A stretch of 64,000 bases of DNA from Karalla daura (taxonomy: Eukaryota; Chordata; Actinopteri; Chaetodontiformes; Leiognathidae): NCBI GenBank assembly GCA_029224185.1, contig CM055205.1, forward strand, positions 14,083,961 to 14,147,960. The letters run 5' to 3'. The translations under genes were made by a program, and so were the position numbers. Positions 47,754 through 61,528 of this stretch are shown here, one piece after another (the stretch's first letter is position 1; the number at the start of each line of letters is the position of its first letter). The notes below the pieces were generated by a model. It had not been told where the DNA came from and did not search any database. It saw only the letters and a program-made list of their open reading frames with translations.

Positions 47754-50293
47754 CTATACGTCTGATCTTGTCTGGTCGGTTTGCAGAGCACAGTTCCTCC
47801 CGGAGAATCCAGACACAACATTGTCTAGTTTCGTAACTTTGGGGGGAGCAGGCATAGTGATCACACGCTTGAGGTAACAGCGGCGCCTGGAAAATCAGAA
47901 CAACAGTGGCATTTTAACTATGCACCGTAGATAGAGTTGACATCGATTCATTAAACACAGCTACGACATTTTAAATGCTGTCCAGTCTTGCACGATTTCT
48001 CAGGGCATCCTGAATTTTTTCTTGTGAAACTTCATTTCTAAAAATACACATGCATGAATACTCTACCTGTATGTTGCATCAAAGAAGTTTTCCTGGACAT
48101 ATGCATAGAATTGGCAGTTAGCATCGCCGTTGCAGATCATCTGACATGTATCAGCATCATCCACCAGCTCAAAGCGGATGTCAGATCCTCTGAAATCTAA
48201 GTTCTCATGAGCCACCTTCACCCAGCCTGCAGGCAGACAGGAGCATTGAACTCTTTGTTAAAACTTAAACTTAACCTGTTCAAAACTTTCGATTGGATTA
48301 CGTATTACGTAGCATATTGATCCATTCGCCTGATGGCTCCCAGTGTTTCAAGTTTTTTCAGTGTGTGATAAGTGAAACGTACTGTTGTTCAGCTGACAGA
48401 AGTGCACTGGAAGTCCAGACGTAATTCCATTTGTCGTCCTGGTCACTAATGTATTTGGATTATTCTTGAGGTAACAGGTGAAGGAACGACTGAGAGAAAG
48501 AATAATTATTTTTAGATTAATTTAACCAAAAATAAGCAAACAATGAATGGCGATTTATACAGTCCATAAGCAGGTTTCAAACCACCAGCCTCTGGCTTGA
48601 GACCCAGGAGCTTCCTTTCTTTGGGCTAAAGAAATTCATGACCTGCTATATTGATGCAATGAACTAAAATGCAGAAGTGCTCATTGTCGCACCATTTTCA
48701 TGGGCAGGTCATCAGGATATGTCAAATCAAATAAAGCCAAGTGTTAGCTCACAAAATATCACTTTTTTGTTTGCGGGCTGAGCATTTTTTGACTGTATGG
48801 ACTTGTTTTCATTACAGCACCTCCCAGTTAAAGTCTGAACACAGAGATCATTAGAGTTTGGAGTTGGGAGGTTTTGTGACTCTTCTTAGCAATTTTGAAG
48901 AAGATGAAAAAGAAAACACCTTTTTTTCTGGAGCCTAAAGTGCTACAGACAGTCTTACAAGCATGGACAGATTACCTGAGAAAGGAGAAGTAGGTGCAGG
49001 AAGGATGAGCAGAGCACAGTGCCAGACAGTGCTCAGGAGAGGCAGCACGCAGATTCATCAGGTCCTTCCCTGGGATGTCAGTGCCAGGAAACAGTCTTGT
49101 CTCACATGCTGTACAAAGTATGGACAGCATAATGAGAAAGATGCACCAAAAACTAAATTGTCCTAATTCTTTAACTTTGGTTAACTTTTGGCGGTTTGTG
49201 TACTTTTATCAAAGGGTTCAGATATTTTGATGAAGTGGGAGAATCCAGACACAACACCAGTCTTTGCTTCGACAATAGGAGGTGCTGGCATTGTCAAGCT
49301 GTATTTAAGGTGGCACTTGAATCTAGAAAGAATAAGAAATAATCACTGGAGAAGCGTAGAGCCAATGTCATGCACTATGTACAAGTAAACAGCAAAAAGT
49401 CACAGAATCCCATATGCATGCTACAGCTTTGGCAGAAGAGAGCAAGAAATAAAAGTTTCTGTATTATGTTGCTGACAAACTATTGCGAATCAACAATTTA
49501 ATTGTGACTGCAACATAACATGTTGCGGTCCAGCTTTACCTGATGTCGTTCCTTGAGAATTCTGCATTCACAAAAGTAAAGAACTGACAGCTTGGGTCCT
49601 GCGTGCAGACTCGCTGACACTCCTCATAGTCTGCTGTGAACAACATTCGGTAATCTGCCCCTAAGAAGTCCACGTTGTAGTACACTCGATCCAGACAGGG
49701 ATCTGACAGGGACAAACAGTAAGGGGGATCGTGAGCGAGCACCAGCATGCATTAACACAATTTTGAATGCATGTGAGCATGCCTGGTGCTTGGTTGCAGT
49801 TTCTCAGAGAGAAGCCAGAGGTGACCCCGCGAAGTGAAGTCTGCACATTGGGTTTTCCGGATGGAGTGGCCTTGAGGTAACAGTAGAAGTGCCTGCAGAC
49901 AGGATTTTTGTTTGTTTGTTTGTTTATTTGTTTCTTAAATCATTTCTTTTTACAATCTCCCGATTGGTTAGTACCTGTTATCCCTGGTCCAGTCAGGCCG
50001 AATGAAAGTGAAGAAGAGACAGGCGTGGTGCTGGGTACACAGCTGCTGACAGTGCTCAACATCGGGAGAGTAGAGGAATTGAAGGTCTGTTCCAGGAAAG
50101 TCCACATTCTCCAGGAGTTCCACTTTGCACTCTGAAGAAATGCAAGAGAAAACACATTTTTGCCCAGACACATTAATTCTACAAGTAAGCTGTGCAACCA
50201 AACAGTGAATGCAATATATTGTGCGTATTTACCTTGGCCTAAGGAAAGTCCACAGAGAGTGAGCACAAACACCCAAATCAAAACTGTTCCCAT
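47754..50293 (-). CDS. Secreted four-apple-domain protein, kalliklectin-like (copy B)
   Basis: Upstream tandem paralogue of copy A, with the same predicted role. Nine exons on the minus strand: 50233-50293, 49975-50131, 49783-49892, 49540-49702, 49204-49322, 48976-49108, 48383-48489, 48067-48226, 47754-47886, giving 380 residues. Six of the nine exons have exactly the same length as in copy A (157, 110, 163, 119, 133, 107), and phases agree throughout. MGTVLIWVFVLTLCGLSLGQ is the signal peptide. Apple 1 and apple 3 have six Cys; apple 2 lacks the last (VSGFSHFIKI) and apple 4 the first (NNSWVKVAHENLDF). The protein stops 11 residues after the last Cys, without a protease domain. Exon 3 ends at a GC rather than GT donor (CCAG then GCATGC). 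A lectin function in mucus or plasma is inferred from the kalliklectin family. Confidence 0.9.
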
Positions 50294-50299
50294 TGTCTC

Positions 50300-52492
50300 A
50301 GCTCTGAAAACGAATCACTAGTGAACAGAGATTCTCAGAGCACAGATACAGGAAAAGAGGAACTGCAGGTCGGGCAAATGCTGTCTCACTATTTGAATGT
50401 GCATGTGGAGTCTATTTGCACAGCAAATTGTTTACCCATTACGTGACTGGCTTGAAGCAACCTCTGAACTTTACCAACCAACAGCCAGCTGGCAAAGTTT
50501 GACAAGTGAGACTGTGCAGTGTGAGTGTCTGTGAAAACAGCACACAGTAGTGGTTCAGTTATTCTTCAGGTCAGGGACAAGATGGGTTTTAAATTTCTAA
50601 ATATAAAATCTCCTTATTTCCAAAATATGTTTATATATTATGGTTGCACAAGGTGTTGGCCTTCTTATGCTGTTTAAGAACAACCTCCCAGGTCAATATA
50701 TAAGTTATATATATAATATATAAAACTCCATAAGACAAAAATCCTTGTGGAGTTGACCACTTAGGGAGTTGATAAAATCTTCATAATAACGCATGTTTTT
50801 TTGGCAGCTGCCATCTTGTTTATCACCAGCTGCTTGTGGCCACAACAATAAAGTTAATTAAAGCTTTTTTCACAAAAAAAGTCAAATAAACCTTGAATTT
50901 CAGCAATTATGGTGTTGACACTGAATATTTTCTAAAAAAACGTATTGCAGGAAAAATAAAATGAAATCTCATGGTATGTGTATCAAAGGAAAATATTTTA
51001 TTGTACAATTCTGAACTTGTTCTTTTATCGAAGATAATGATGTGACATGCTTTATATACATTTTTAACCACAAAAATTAATTTTATCCCTCGAACATGTT
51101 TTGTCCCTTAACTGAAGAATCACTGGATTACTACAATTTATTGTAATTACATATGACTTACCTCTTACTGTCAAACTGGTTTAGACAAACTTAAAATATG
51201 GAAAATTTGGTCAAAATAGTATAGGTATACTACCTTAAAAATCCACCAATGACCCATGGTTAAGAGACTGGTTCTTATCAAGTCTCTTGGTTGTGTATGT
51301 GTTTCTAAAACACACAGAAATTGTTGGAATTGTTGGAACATTTCATTCCCAGTGTACTATTGCTCTTATATTAGAGCATATATTATAATCCAAGACCTTT
51401 TGTCTTTTTCTTACAATGATGTTGCAAGGGGCCGGTGGAGTCTATCTCTAGCCTGTATACGCACATGAGGCAGGGAACAGACCCTGGACAGGTGACCAGT
51501 CTGTTACAGACAAACACACACATACACTCATATTCACATCTAATCACATCACTACAATCTACCCATAATATGCATGCTTTTAGCCTGCGGGAGCAAAAAA
51601 TACCATATGCAAATTCCACTCAGAATGGCAGAGACCAGCACATAAACTAGCAACCTTCTTGCATTGACACAATAGCACTAACTAAATGTAATATGTTGTT
51701 GATATGTATTGAGATATCATTCTATTTTTGATTTGATGATTTGTTAATTCTATTATATCATGGGATATAATATCAGGCACACATGTTTGCACAGCATTTT
51801 CATATCACACTGTCTCAAAGTTCATGTTCTGTTTGTACAGGGTTCTGGCTACTATACAGGTTCAAAGAGCAGAGAGATTACAAGACAGACCAATAACAAC
51901 AGCAGCACTGATTGACAGGCTAATAAAGATCACCCCCTGCTGTCAAAACTGCATAGTGAAGGATATGACTCAGTTGGATAAAGAGAGTGAATGGTGTATG
52001 TAACGAACTGTCCAGGGCTTATGGCCTTTGCCACCAGGACAGTTCCAGTGCTGGTTCTGGGCTGGTTCTAGTGCTGGTTCAGAAACTGTCATCACTATAT
52101 ACATTAGTTGCGTGGCCGCCGATCTGTCCCCAAAGGCCAAGTCCAGTACGTCAAAATGTGGATTTCTCCTCCGACACTTCTGTCCGTTATTGGTCCCTAC
52201 AGTTTAGCTTCTTTAACTGCCTTTCCATCACATTTGCAGCTTGTCTCGCATTGCAAAAAAAAAGACATTGTTTTCAATTATCTTAATAACCCCGGCCTGT
52301 CGCTGGTTCTGGCTCATGAAAGACATGGTGCTACTCTGAAGCCAGTTCAAAGTTAGTCATAGAGTGTGTAAGATTCTCTAACGGATTGGGTGAATGGATG
52401 GTGCACTGAATACCTGTCAGACAGTGGCTTAAATGGGACCATATGGATGCTAAACTTGAAAATAATGAAGTGCACAAAGGTGACAGTCAGTT
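50300..52492. other. Intergenic DNA between apple-domain and GST clusters
   Basis: No gene recognised. It holds a repeat copy at 51430-51680. The segment 51960-52350 contains CAGTTCCAGTGCTGGTTCTG and a distal CGCTGGTTCTGGCTC, resembling a non-autonomous DNA transposon of fish, but no clear terminal repeats or target duplication were established. Confidence 0.5.
51430..51680 (+). repeat. Interspersed teleost repeat copy (forward orientation)
   Basis: Same family as the copy at 28600-28875: ACCCTGGACAGGTGACCAGT, a run of CA-rich sequence, a central GCCTGCGGGAGC, then GCAAATTCCACTCAGAA and AGCAACCTTCTTGC with the usual ending AATAGCACTAACTA. Confidence 0.65.
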
Positions 52493-52498
52493 TTTATT
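52493..52498 (-). terminator. gstr: Candidate poly(A) signal for GST copy 1
   Basis: TTTATT on plus (AATAAA on minus), 154 bases after the stop codon at 52652. Confidence 0.45.
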
Positions 52499-52651
52499 GC
52501 TTTAGTTAAAGTCACAAACTGATTCATAAAAAAAAAAAAACAGAACAACAAGGTAAGTGCATATCTCTTTAAAAGGCTGCCAGATAGAGTATTGGAATGC
52601 AAAGAGTGGCTCCACACTTTACAACAGGATGTCTCCTGCAAATCAGGGGCC

Positions 52652-54804
52652 TCAGAGGTCTTTCAGTGTGTCCTGCACCTGTGGGTTCTCCAACCAGGTT
52701 GGAGGCCAGGAGGACTTGATGCTGGCTCTGTCCTTCAGACTGTTGTAGTAGGCCGTCATTTTAGGGTAACGCTTCTCGCACAACCTGTAGCATGGGAAAA
52801 AAAACATTGGTATGAAAACATTCGTGCATTTATGTAATCAAGCAGAAAAACTTGTTTTCACTCAGTCGGCTCACATACCCAAAACGGAAGAGATAAGCAA
52901 CAATTGGGAAAATGACCACATCAGCCAGGGTGAAACTCTTTCCTGTTATGCAGCAGGAAGACCCCTGGAACACACACAGAGCACAAAAAGAGAAGATAAA
53001 GGTTGCATTCACAAAAAGGTACTGACAGACATATCTGACCAAAATGATCATGTGCTTTGTACAAAGGCATCTATGTTTTTCCTTTGAGAACCAGTCAGAC
53101 TAGCTGTGTTGATAACGTGTGTACTATAGCTCAGCCAGTCAGATGCTTTTATCCCAGGAACTCGTATAATCGGCTAAATATCCACATATTCCCTAAATGC
53201 TGCAGCAGAAACCTGACAGAACAGAATTCCACAGGTTACCGCATTCAACAATACCTGCATGTCTCACCCCCCTCCTCGTTGTAGCAGCAACAAAGGGACT
53301 CATTAATCATTTATCTATTGAGCGACTTGTCGTATTGTAGTCAGGTTCACCTTTGATAGGTACTCCTCCCACAGCTTGAGCTCAGTAACCAGAGCCTCTC
53401 TGCGCCTCTTCAAGGCAGAGTCATGTCTCTCTCCCTCCGGGACAAAGTAGTTGTAGTAGACGACATCCGCTGAAAAAAAAATGTCAAAACAGGCATTTAG
53501 TCGTGATGAGATCTATCCACTAGGTGCTAGCAAGAGTGCTTTCATTTCCTTTGGGCTTGAGGGTGGAGTCAGACAGGAAATCCTTATGCAACACCAGTGA
53601 GGACAGTAAGAGTGGTGGAAGAATTTTGAAGCAACTGACTTAAAGCGTCACTTTAGGGCCTGTTTTTTGCAATAACGATCTTGTTCATTGTAATGAATTT
53701 TTAATGAAGCTCTCCTCCTTTGTGGACCCCTCCCCAAGCACTGAAGTCCCTCATCCCGTGACTTTAGACAAGCTGGTCTGAGCATGTGATTTCCTGAAGG
53801 ATTAGAGCAAATGACCTTTTAGCATCACTACCTGCTTTAAAAAGGACCGCAGCAACACACTGGACACATTGCACAGAGCCATTGCTTAATTATGTGAGTG
53901 CAGAGCTCATTAGTGCACAGCCTGTGTTTTGAACAACTCAGGCCTCTTGAGGAAGAGGACGGGGAGCTCCCTGACAGGGAGTAACAAGTTTCTCAATGGC
54001 AACAGCATAAAGCTGTAACCAAGAAAAACAATTTCTACCTCGAGGCATGACAACATAATGGTCCCTGATGACACTGATTATCAATATTCTGGATTTGGGT
54101 GCTTCATTGCTTCACTTTGCAAAAATTGACAACTGTAAAAGACTTCTCTGAACGTCAAAGAGAACATACCCATTTTCTGACGGAACGCCAGCGACTCAAA
54201 GGAGCGCTGCAGGACCAGCGCCTGCTCGGCGGCACAGTCAGGAATCAGCTTGGTTCCCTGGGACTTGAACTGGTTCTGTTGGACACATGAAAAGAGCAAC
54301 TATTGTGCACAGCCCCATGCACCTCCGGTTTCTTTTGCTTCTGCAAACTCGGGTATGTTTTCCCTGGAGGCATTGTTGCATAAACTGTCTGAACGTTAAC
54401 TCCTTCAGGGTAAACAGTAACACAGAATTTCAGCTTACCTCCAGGTAGATGCAGGCGCCGAAAGACTCGTTCACGATGTTGTTTCCGTGTTTGAAGGAAG
54501 GTAGCTTTAATAAACATGATTACAGTGTCATTGTTTTCATTACAATTAAAACAAAAACAAAATACTGAACACATGCATGGACTTAAATTGCAAGATGACA
54601 TGCATCTTGATCAAATAGTGTTTAAAGTGATCTCACCTGTCCTCTTGGGTTCATATCCATGACCTCCTTGGACTTGTGCTCTCCTTTCTCAAAGGAGAGC
54701 ATCTTCTGGTTGTAGCCCTGCAGGTTTTTCTCTGCAAGGGCAATCATCACACTCCAGCAAGGAGGAGAGCCGGAGCCCCACAGCAGAGTCATGTCCTGGG
54801 CCAT
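52652..54804 (-). CDS. gstr: Glutathione S-transferase rho class, copy 1
   Basis: Cytosolic glutathione transferase of the rho class, which is found in fish and some other aquatic animals. Six exons on minus: 54637-54804, 54439-54504, 54170-54275, 53351-53469, 52879-52964, 52652-52784, giving 225 residues. The N-terminal thioredoxin-like domain starts MAQDMTLLWGSGSPPCW and continues through FKHGNNIVNES and YLENQFKSQGTKLIP. The helical domain contains EGERHDSALKRRREAL, FTLADVVIFP and the tail IKSSWPPTWLENP. Compared with copies 2 and 3, the usual GSYLAG of the helical domain reads GSSCCITG here, a local divergence. The start was chosen by homology; the frame is open further upstream. The plus-strand sequence 55522-55530 upstream holds an ARE-type site. 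It is the last of three head-to-tail copies. Confidence 0.95.
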
Positions 54805-55045
54805 GGTTGCAGAAACAGTGGACGCAGAAGTTGCAGCTGCAGATGTGAATGGAGGGAGAAGTGCAGAGCAAAGCTGAAAGCGGTTGGATGGTCCCTTTTG
54901 TACCAAGCTCAGGCCAGGGCCAAGCCTTCGCACTCAGATTGGGTGGAATGAGGTCCCATCCCATTTTTTTTTATCAAGCACTCTGTGACACATGACTCAC
55001 TTGAGATTCTTTACACCCCTGAGCAAGCCACCCCCCCACCTCGCC

Positions 55046-55077
<32 letters not shown>

Positions 55078-55184
55078 TGCACAGCTCAGCAGCTTTGCTC
55101 TCCATTCTTCCCATTCTGAGACAAAAGTAATGCTCTATAAATATTTGCAGAAGTATGTTTGAAACACCCACCAAAATCTATATA

Positions 55185-55220
<36 letters not shown>

Positions 55221-55521
55221 TATATAACAGGCAAGACAAATATATGTCTTGTCTAGAAAAGAACATAATAGAATATTTAGCTATTTAGTATGTTCCTGCA
55301 ATGACTCAAATGTGCAGTAGTCACGGAGCTCTCGCAGATCTGCAGGTATTTCTAATGTGCCCTAATTTCATGTATGACAAATTCCATAAAGGTGAGCCTG
55401 TGGAAACTATTACGCTGTAATATTATCTTGGTTTGTTTGATTAAACTCTCCAGATGGTGAATGACTGTTTACCTGTTGCCAAGCTAAAGCGTCCTGGCAT
55501 TTGACAGCTGAACACTCACAG

Positions 55522-55530
55522 TGACTCAGC
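55522..55530 (+). promoter_or_regulatory. gstr: Antioxidant response / NF-E2-type element upstream of GST copy 1
   Basis: TGACTCAGC fits TGACnnnGC. With flanks it reads GTGACTCAGCA, i.e. TGCTGAGTCAC on minus, the classical NF-E2/MARE form recognised by Nrf2-small Maf. It is 718 bases upstream of the copy 1 start. A second AP-1 core TGACTCA is at 54993-54999. GST genes are established Nrf2 targets, but use of this site is inference. Confidence 0.5.
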
Positions 55531-56570
55531 ACTTTTCTCTCACCTCTGCACACGGAGAGGACGGCACGTCTGGCTCTGAGCTGAAACAAAAAGGATCGTA
55601 AATGACACCTCCACCACATCCACAATCATTCACCCTTCAATTTCAGAACATTAATCATTTGGTTCAAAAACAAAAGGGGAACTCTAATATTTGCATTGTC
55701 CACTCAAGCCAGTATTTGTGTTATCAGCTATGTAAAGCACTTTGTGTACACATCTTGTATGCAAAGTGCCACACAGATAAAAACTGAGGGATTGCTGTGC
55801 TTTGGATCATTCATCATGGAAATAATAAGTGTTTGTAAATTGACTTCTTGTTTGCAACACTATTGTAGCTCATGTGTTCTGCAGGCGTAGTCAAAAACAA
55901 CTTGCTGCTAAACAGAAACGTTTCCATCTTTGTTGAAGCTCCAGCCATTCAGGAAATCCTTCAAATTCTTTTATTTGTCTGACCAAAAGTCAAAAGTCTG
56001 ACCAAAAGGTTACTTTTACGTTCCCATATTTAAAAAACAAGCTATTTTAAATGTGGATGTGACAGTTTGCACTGGTGACCTACAACCTCTTTACTATCAC
56101 TAACCAGTCTTCTTCAGAAAGCAGGAGCCATTCTGTTATCAGGATTTGGACCATGTCCTTGTTATCATCTTAATATCGCTCAGTTAGCATGACATAAACA
56201 TTTTTTGTTGTCAAAGCAGGACAAGAGATGGTGGTGCATTCAATACAACTGGCTCAACTGCATGTGCAAGATTTCTGTTCAACATGCATGACTTACACTT
56301 CAGCAAATATTTACCAAGATGGTCTGATGACCATAAGAAGGACTACTCCTCCTCAGCCACCTAGTATAACAGGCTGCACTAGAAGAAGAAAGCACAAAAT
56401 CCAGGCTGCATCCTTTCATTTTCATGCAATGAGGGTGACAATTTGTGACACAGATTCATAAAGCTGCAGGTTCGAGATTTCCCAAGTTAAGAGCAGTTCT
56501 TTAAGCTCTGATTTAAATGTTTTATTTGGTAATTTGTCACAGATTTATGCAAGCATACTGTGGCTACAGA

Positions 56571-56600
56571 CCCTAACCCTAACCTTAACCCCTAACCCTG
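56571..56600. repeat. Degenerate interstitial telomere-like tract
   Basis: CCCTAACCCTAACC followed by TTAACCCCTAACCCTG, i.e. several imperfect CCCTAA units. Confidence 0.6.
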
Positions 56601-57975
56601 TCTGGTTTCCAAGTATGTGTGTATAGTGTATACAACTGGAGTTTACTTTTCATGTAAACTTTTTAGTTGCCTCTAACATACTCCTATGGTTGTTAGCTTG
56701 TGGGTAAACTGAGGACAAGTTAATCATTAAGTTTATTATTCATGAGCCCAGTGACACTATTGAGCAAGGACTAACAAACTGGTTGTGATGGGGAGCAGAA
56801 CATGACTTTGTATGACTGATGCCGGTTCACTGTCCAGAATGTGAATCCGAGCTCATAAACGTGTGAAATGCTACTTTCTTAAGGTGTCTCACAGAAGTTC
56901 TTTATCCACATGAAATACAAGCCGATGGATGCAAAGTCATGGTTACAAAGGGTCCGTGCCTCACCTTTGTGCAGAGAGCACAGCTGTTCAAACCACAAAG
57001 GTATCAGGTCACACCTGAGGCTCCGCCCAGTCTCCATAGAGCCATGAGCCTGAAAAGCTGCACCTCAATGACATATTGAGGGTTATGCAAACAATGCAAA
57101 ACAGCACAAAAATTACACATTATAGTTTGTTTTGATTTACTCTTATCATTCAGAATCTGCCACCAGGAATATGTTTCTAACATATCTTGATGGATTTAAT
57201 GAAGTCAGAAACACCTGTTCAATCAGTCCACAGGTAAAAAAGCTCACTGGTGACTGGTATGATGAATGGGTGTGATAGGAGCATTCTTGGAAAGCTGCAC
57301 CATTCCTAAGCAAGGATGGTGCATGGTTCAACACAGTATGACACAGATTTCTCACTCAGGAACACTTAAGAGAAAACAGTCAGCAAATACGATTGCATTC
57401 TGATCTTGTTTATTTTTCACAGAGCACTGTATGCGACCTCAAGAGCAACAAGCCCAAACTTGACCACATGTCAGACTTTGTTTACGCCTTCAGACAGCAG
57501 AGCTGGCGTGCAGGGCTACAATGGACTGCATGCTGTTTATCCAGAACAACAAGTTGAACCCAATTCATCCAGACATGTAGCAAAAAAAGAACTGGCACTA
57601 TGCCAACATGTATGCACATTGATCAACACTGGGAGTCATTTAGGAACTAGAGTCATCAGAGGTGACTACACAGAAGTGAAACAGAGGCTGCTATAATCAA
57701 CAATTCAGTAAGGCGTGTCCGCCACCCTATAAACATTACACGCAGCACAGTTTAACATTGCCTGTGTCCATAAAACAACTCCTGTCAAACATTTGACCTC
57801 TGGGAACGTCAAATAACTAGGAAGTTTACTTCTTCAAACCGATAAAAAAATAGAGCCACGTTAGTTGTGTTAGAGCAGCTAGCTAGCTGTTAAACTGGAC
57901 GCTATATTAAAGAAAGGCTTTGAAAGTAAACCATCAGTGGCGACCGTGTTTGTACCACCGCAGTACGTAGGGATG

Positions 57976-60607
<2,632 letters not shown>

Positions 60608-60730
60608 GTTTTAAGGTTTTTCTGTCCAGCACCCTAGGCTATTGCAAGTGTCAGGGCGGATTGCGCACAAGAAAAAGCCCTGTTACTTGTTGCAAAGCAC
60701 TGGGCATCTCAAGTTATGATGATGGCGCAC

Positions 60731-60744
60731 GGCGCCCCCTGCTG
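60731..60744 (-). promoter_or_regulatory. CTCF-like motif between GST copies 2 and 3
   Basis: GGCGCCCCCTGCTG on plus reads CAGCAGGGGGCGCC on minus, the canonical CTCF core. It lies 124 bases upstream of the GST copy 2 start, between two closely packed genes. Occupancy is not shown. Confidence 0.45.
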
Positions 60745-60837
60745 ACAAGGAGGGGATACTGCAACTCGCTCTGCAGGAGGCGGGAAGGTCACTATGTTTG
60801 CTTGAGTTTTCTCCATGGGTTTATTATAAAATGGGTT

Positions 60838-60950
60838 AGGGTCAACCCAGTCCAAAAACATGCATGTTTAGGCCAATTTACTCTCACTCCGAGAGGGCGA
60901 GTGAACGGTGTGTGTGTCCTGTGATGTATGGAAGGTCATGAGTGTCAAAA
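60838..60950 (-). repeat. Partial interspersed teleost repeat
   Basis: CAGTCCAAAAACATGCATGT, then GGCCAATTTACTCTCAC, a GAGTGAACGGTGTGTGTG segment and CCTGTGATGTATGG follow the reverse-orientation order of the same repeat family as 25255-25475. Confidence 0.5.
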
Positions 60951-61037
60951 CCATTCAGTGCTACCAAACAAAACACTTTTTAGATTAATTAAGTGCCCGG
61001 ATAAAATGGCAGGCTATGCTTCAAAATTATGCAGTTT

Positions 61038-61043
61038 TTTATT
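61038..61043 (-). terminator. gstr: Candidate poly(A) signal for GST copy 3
   Basis: TTTATT on plus (AATAAA on minus), 62 bases after the copy 3 stop codon. This implies a very short 3'UTR. Confidence 0.5.
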
Positions 61044-61104
61044 GATTTTACAATTTTAGCAGCAGACATACAAAAACACGGTGAAAGCAACATGTGTGTG
61101 CGTT

Positions 61105-61444
61105 TCAAAGGTCTTTCAAGACGTTGTCCCCATGTGGACTGGCCTGCCACTGTGGGGGTCTGCTGGCCTTAATGCTGGGCCTGTCCCTCAGCAGGCTGTA
61201 GTATCTGGCCAGCTTGGGGTAACGTCCAGCAGAAAGCCTAAAGAGAAGACTCAAAATTATGACGTCACTTACAATCAAAGGCAACCACCACCTGGATTCA
61301 AAATTTCATCAATCACTTACCCAAAACGGAAAGCGTAAGCAATACATGGAAACACGATAACATCTGCCAGGGAGAACGACCCGGCCAGGTACGAGCCGGC
61401 AGCCACCTCCAAACAGAGAAAACACTGCTGTCAGCACTGTGTTT

Positions 61445-61528
<84 letters not shown>

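Larger units (their letters stand above)
54805..57408. other. Upstream region of GST copy 1 and spacer to copy 2
   Basis: No gene recognised. On the minus strand, splice-like signals (an acceptor CTGCAG near 54832 and donors near 55473 and 55555) allow a non-coding 5' exon for GST copy 1, but none is proven. CA (about 55038-55078) and AT (about 55186-55226) microsatellites and a degenerate telomere-like tract (56571-56600) are present. Confidence 0.45.

Noticed and set aside
42406..50293. Coagulation factor XI or plasma prekallikrein zymogen
   Set aside because: No trypsin-like domain, activation site or catalytic triad exons follow the fourth apple domain in either gene.
51960..52350. Definite hAT-type non-autonomous transposon
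   Set aside because: Shares a short motif with 15540-15600, but no terminal inverted repeats or target-site duplication could be established.
54622..54933. Longer N-terminus for GST copy 1
   Set aside because: The extra 43 codons have no counterpart in copies 2 and 3, which start at MAQDM/MAKSM.
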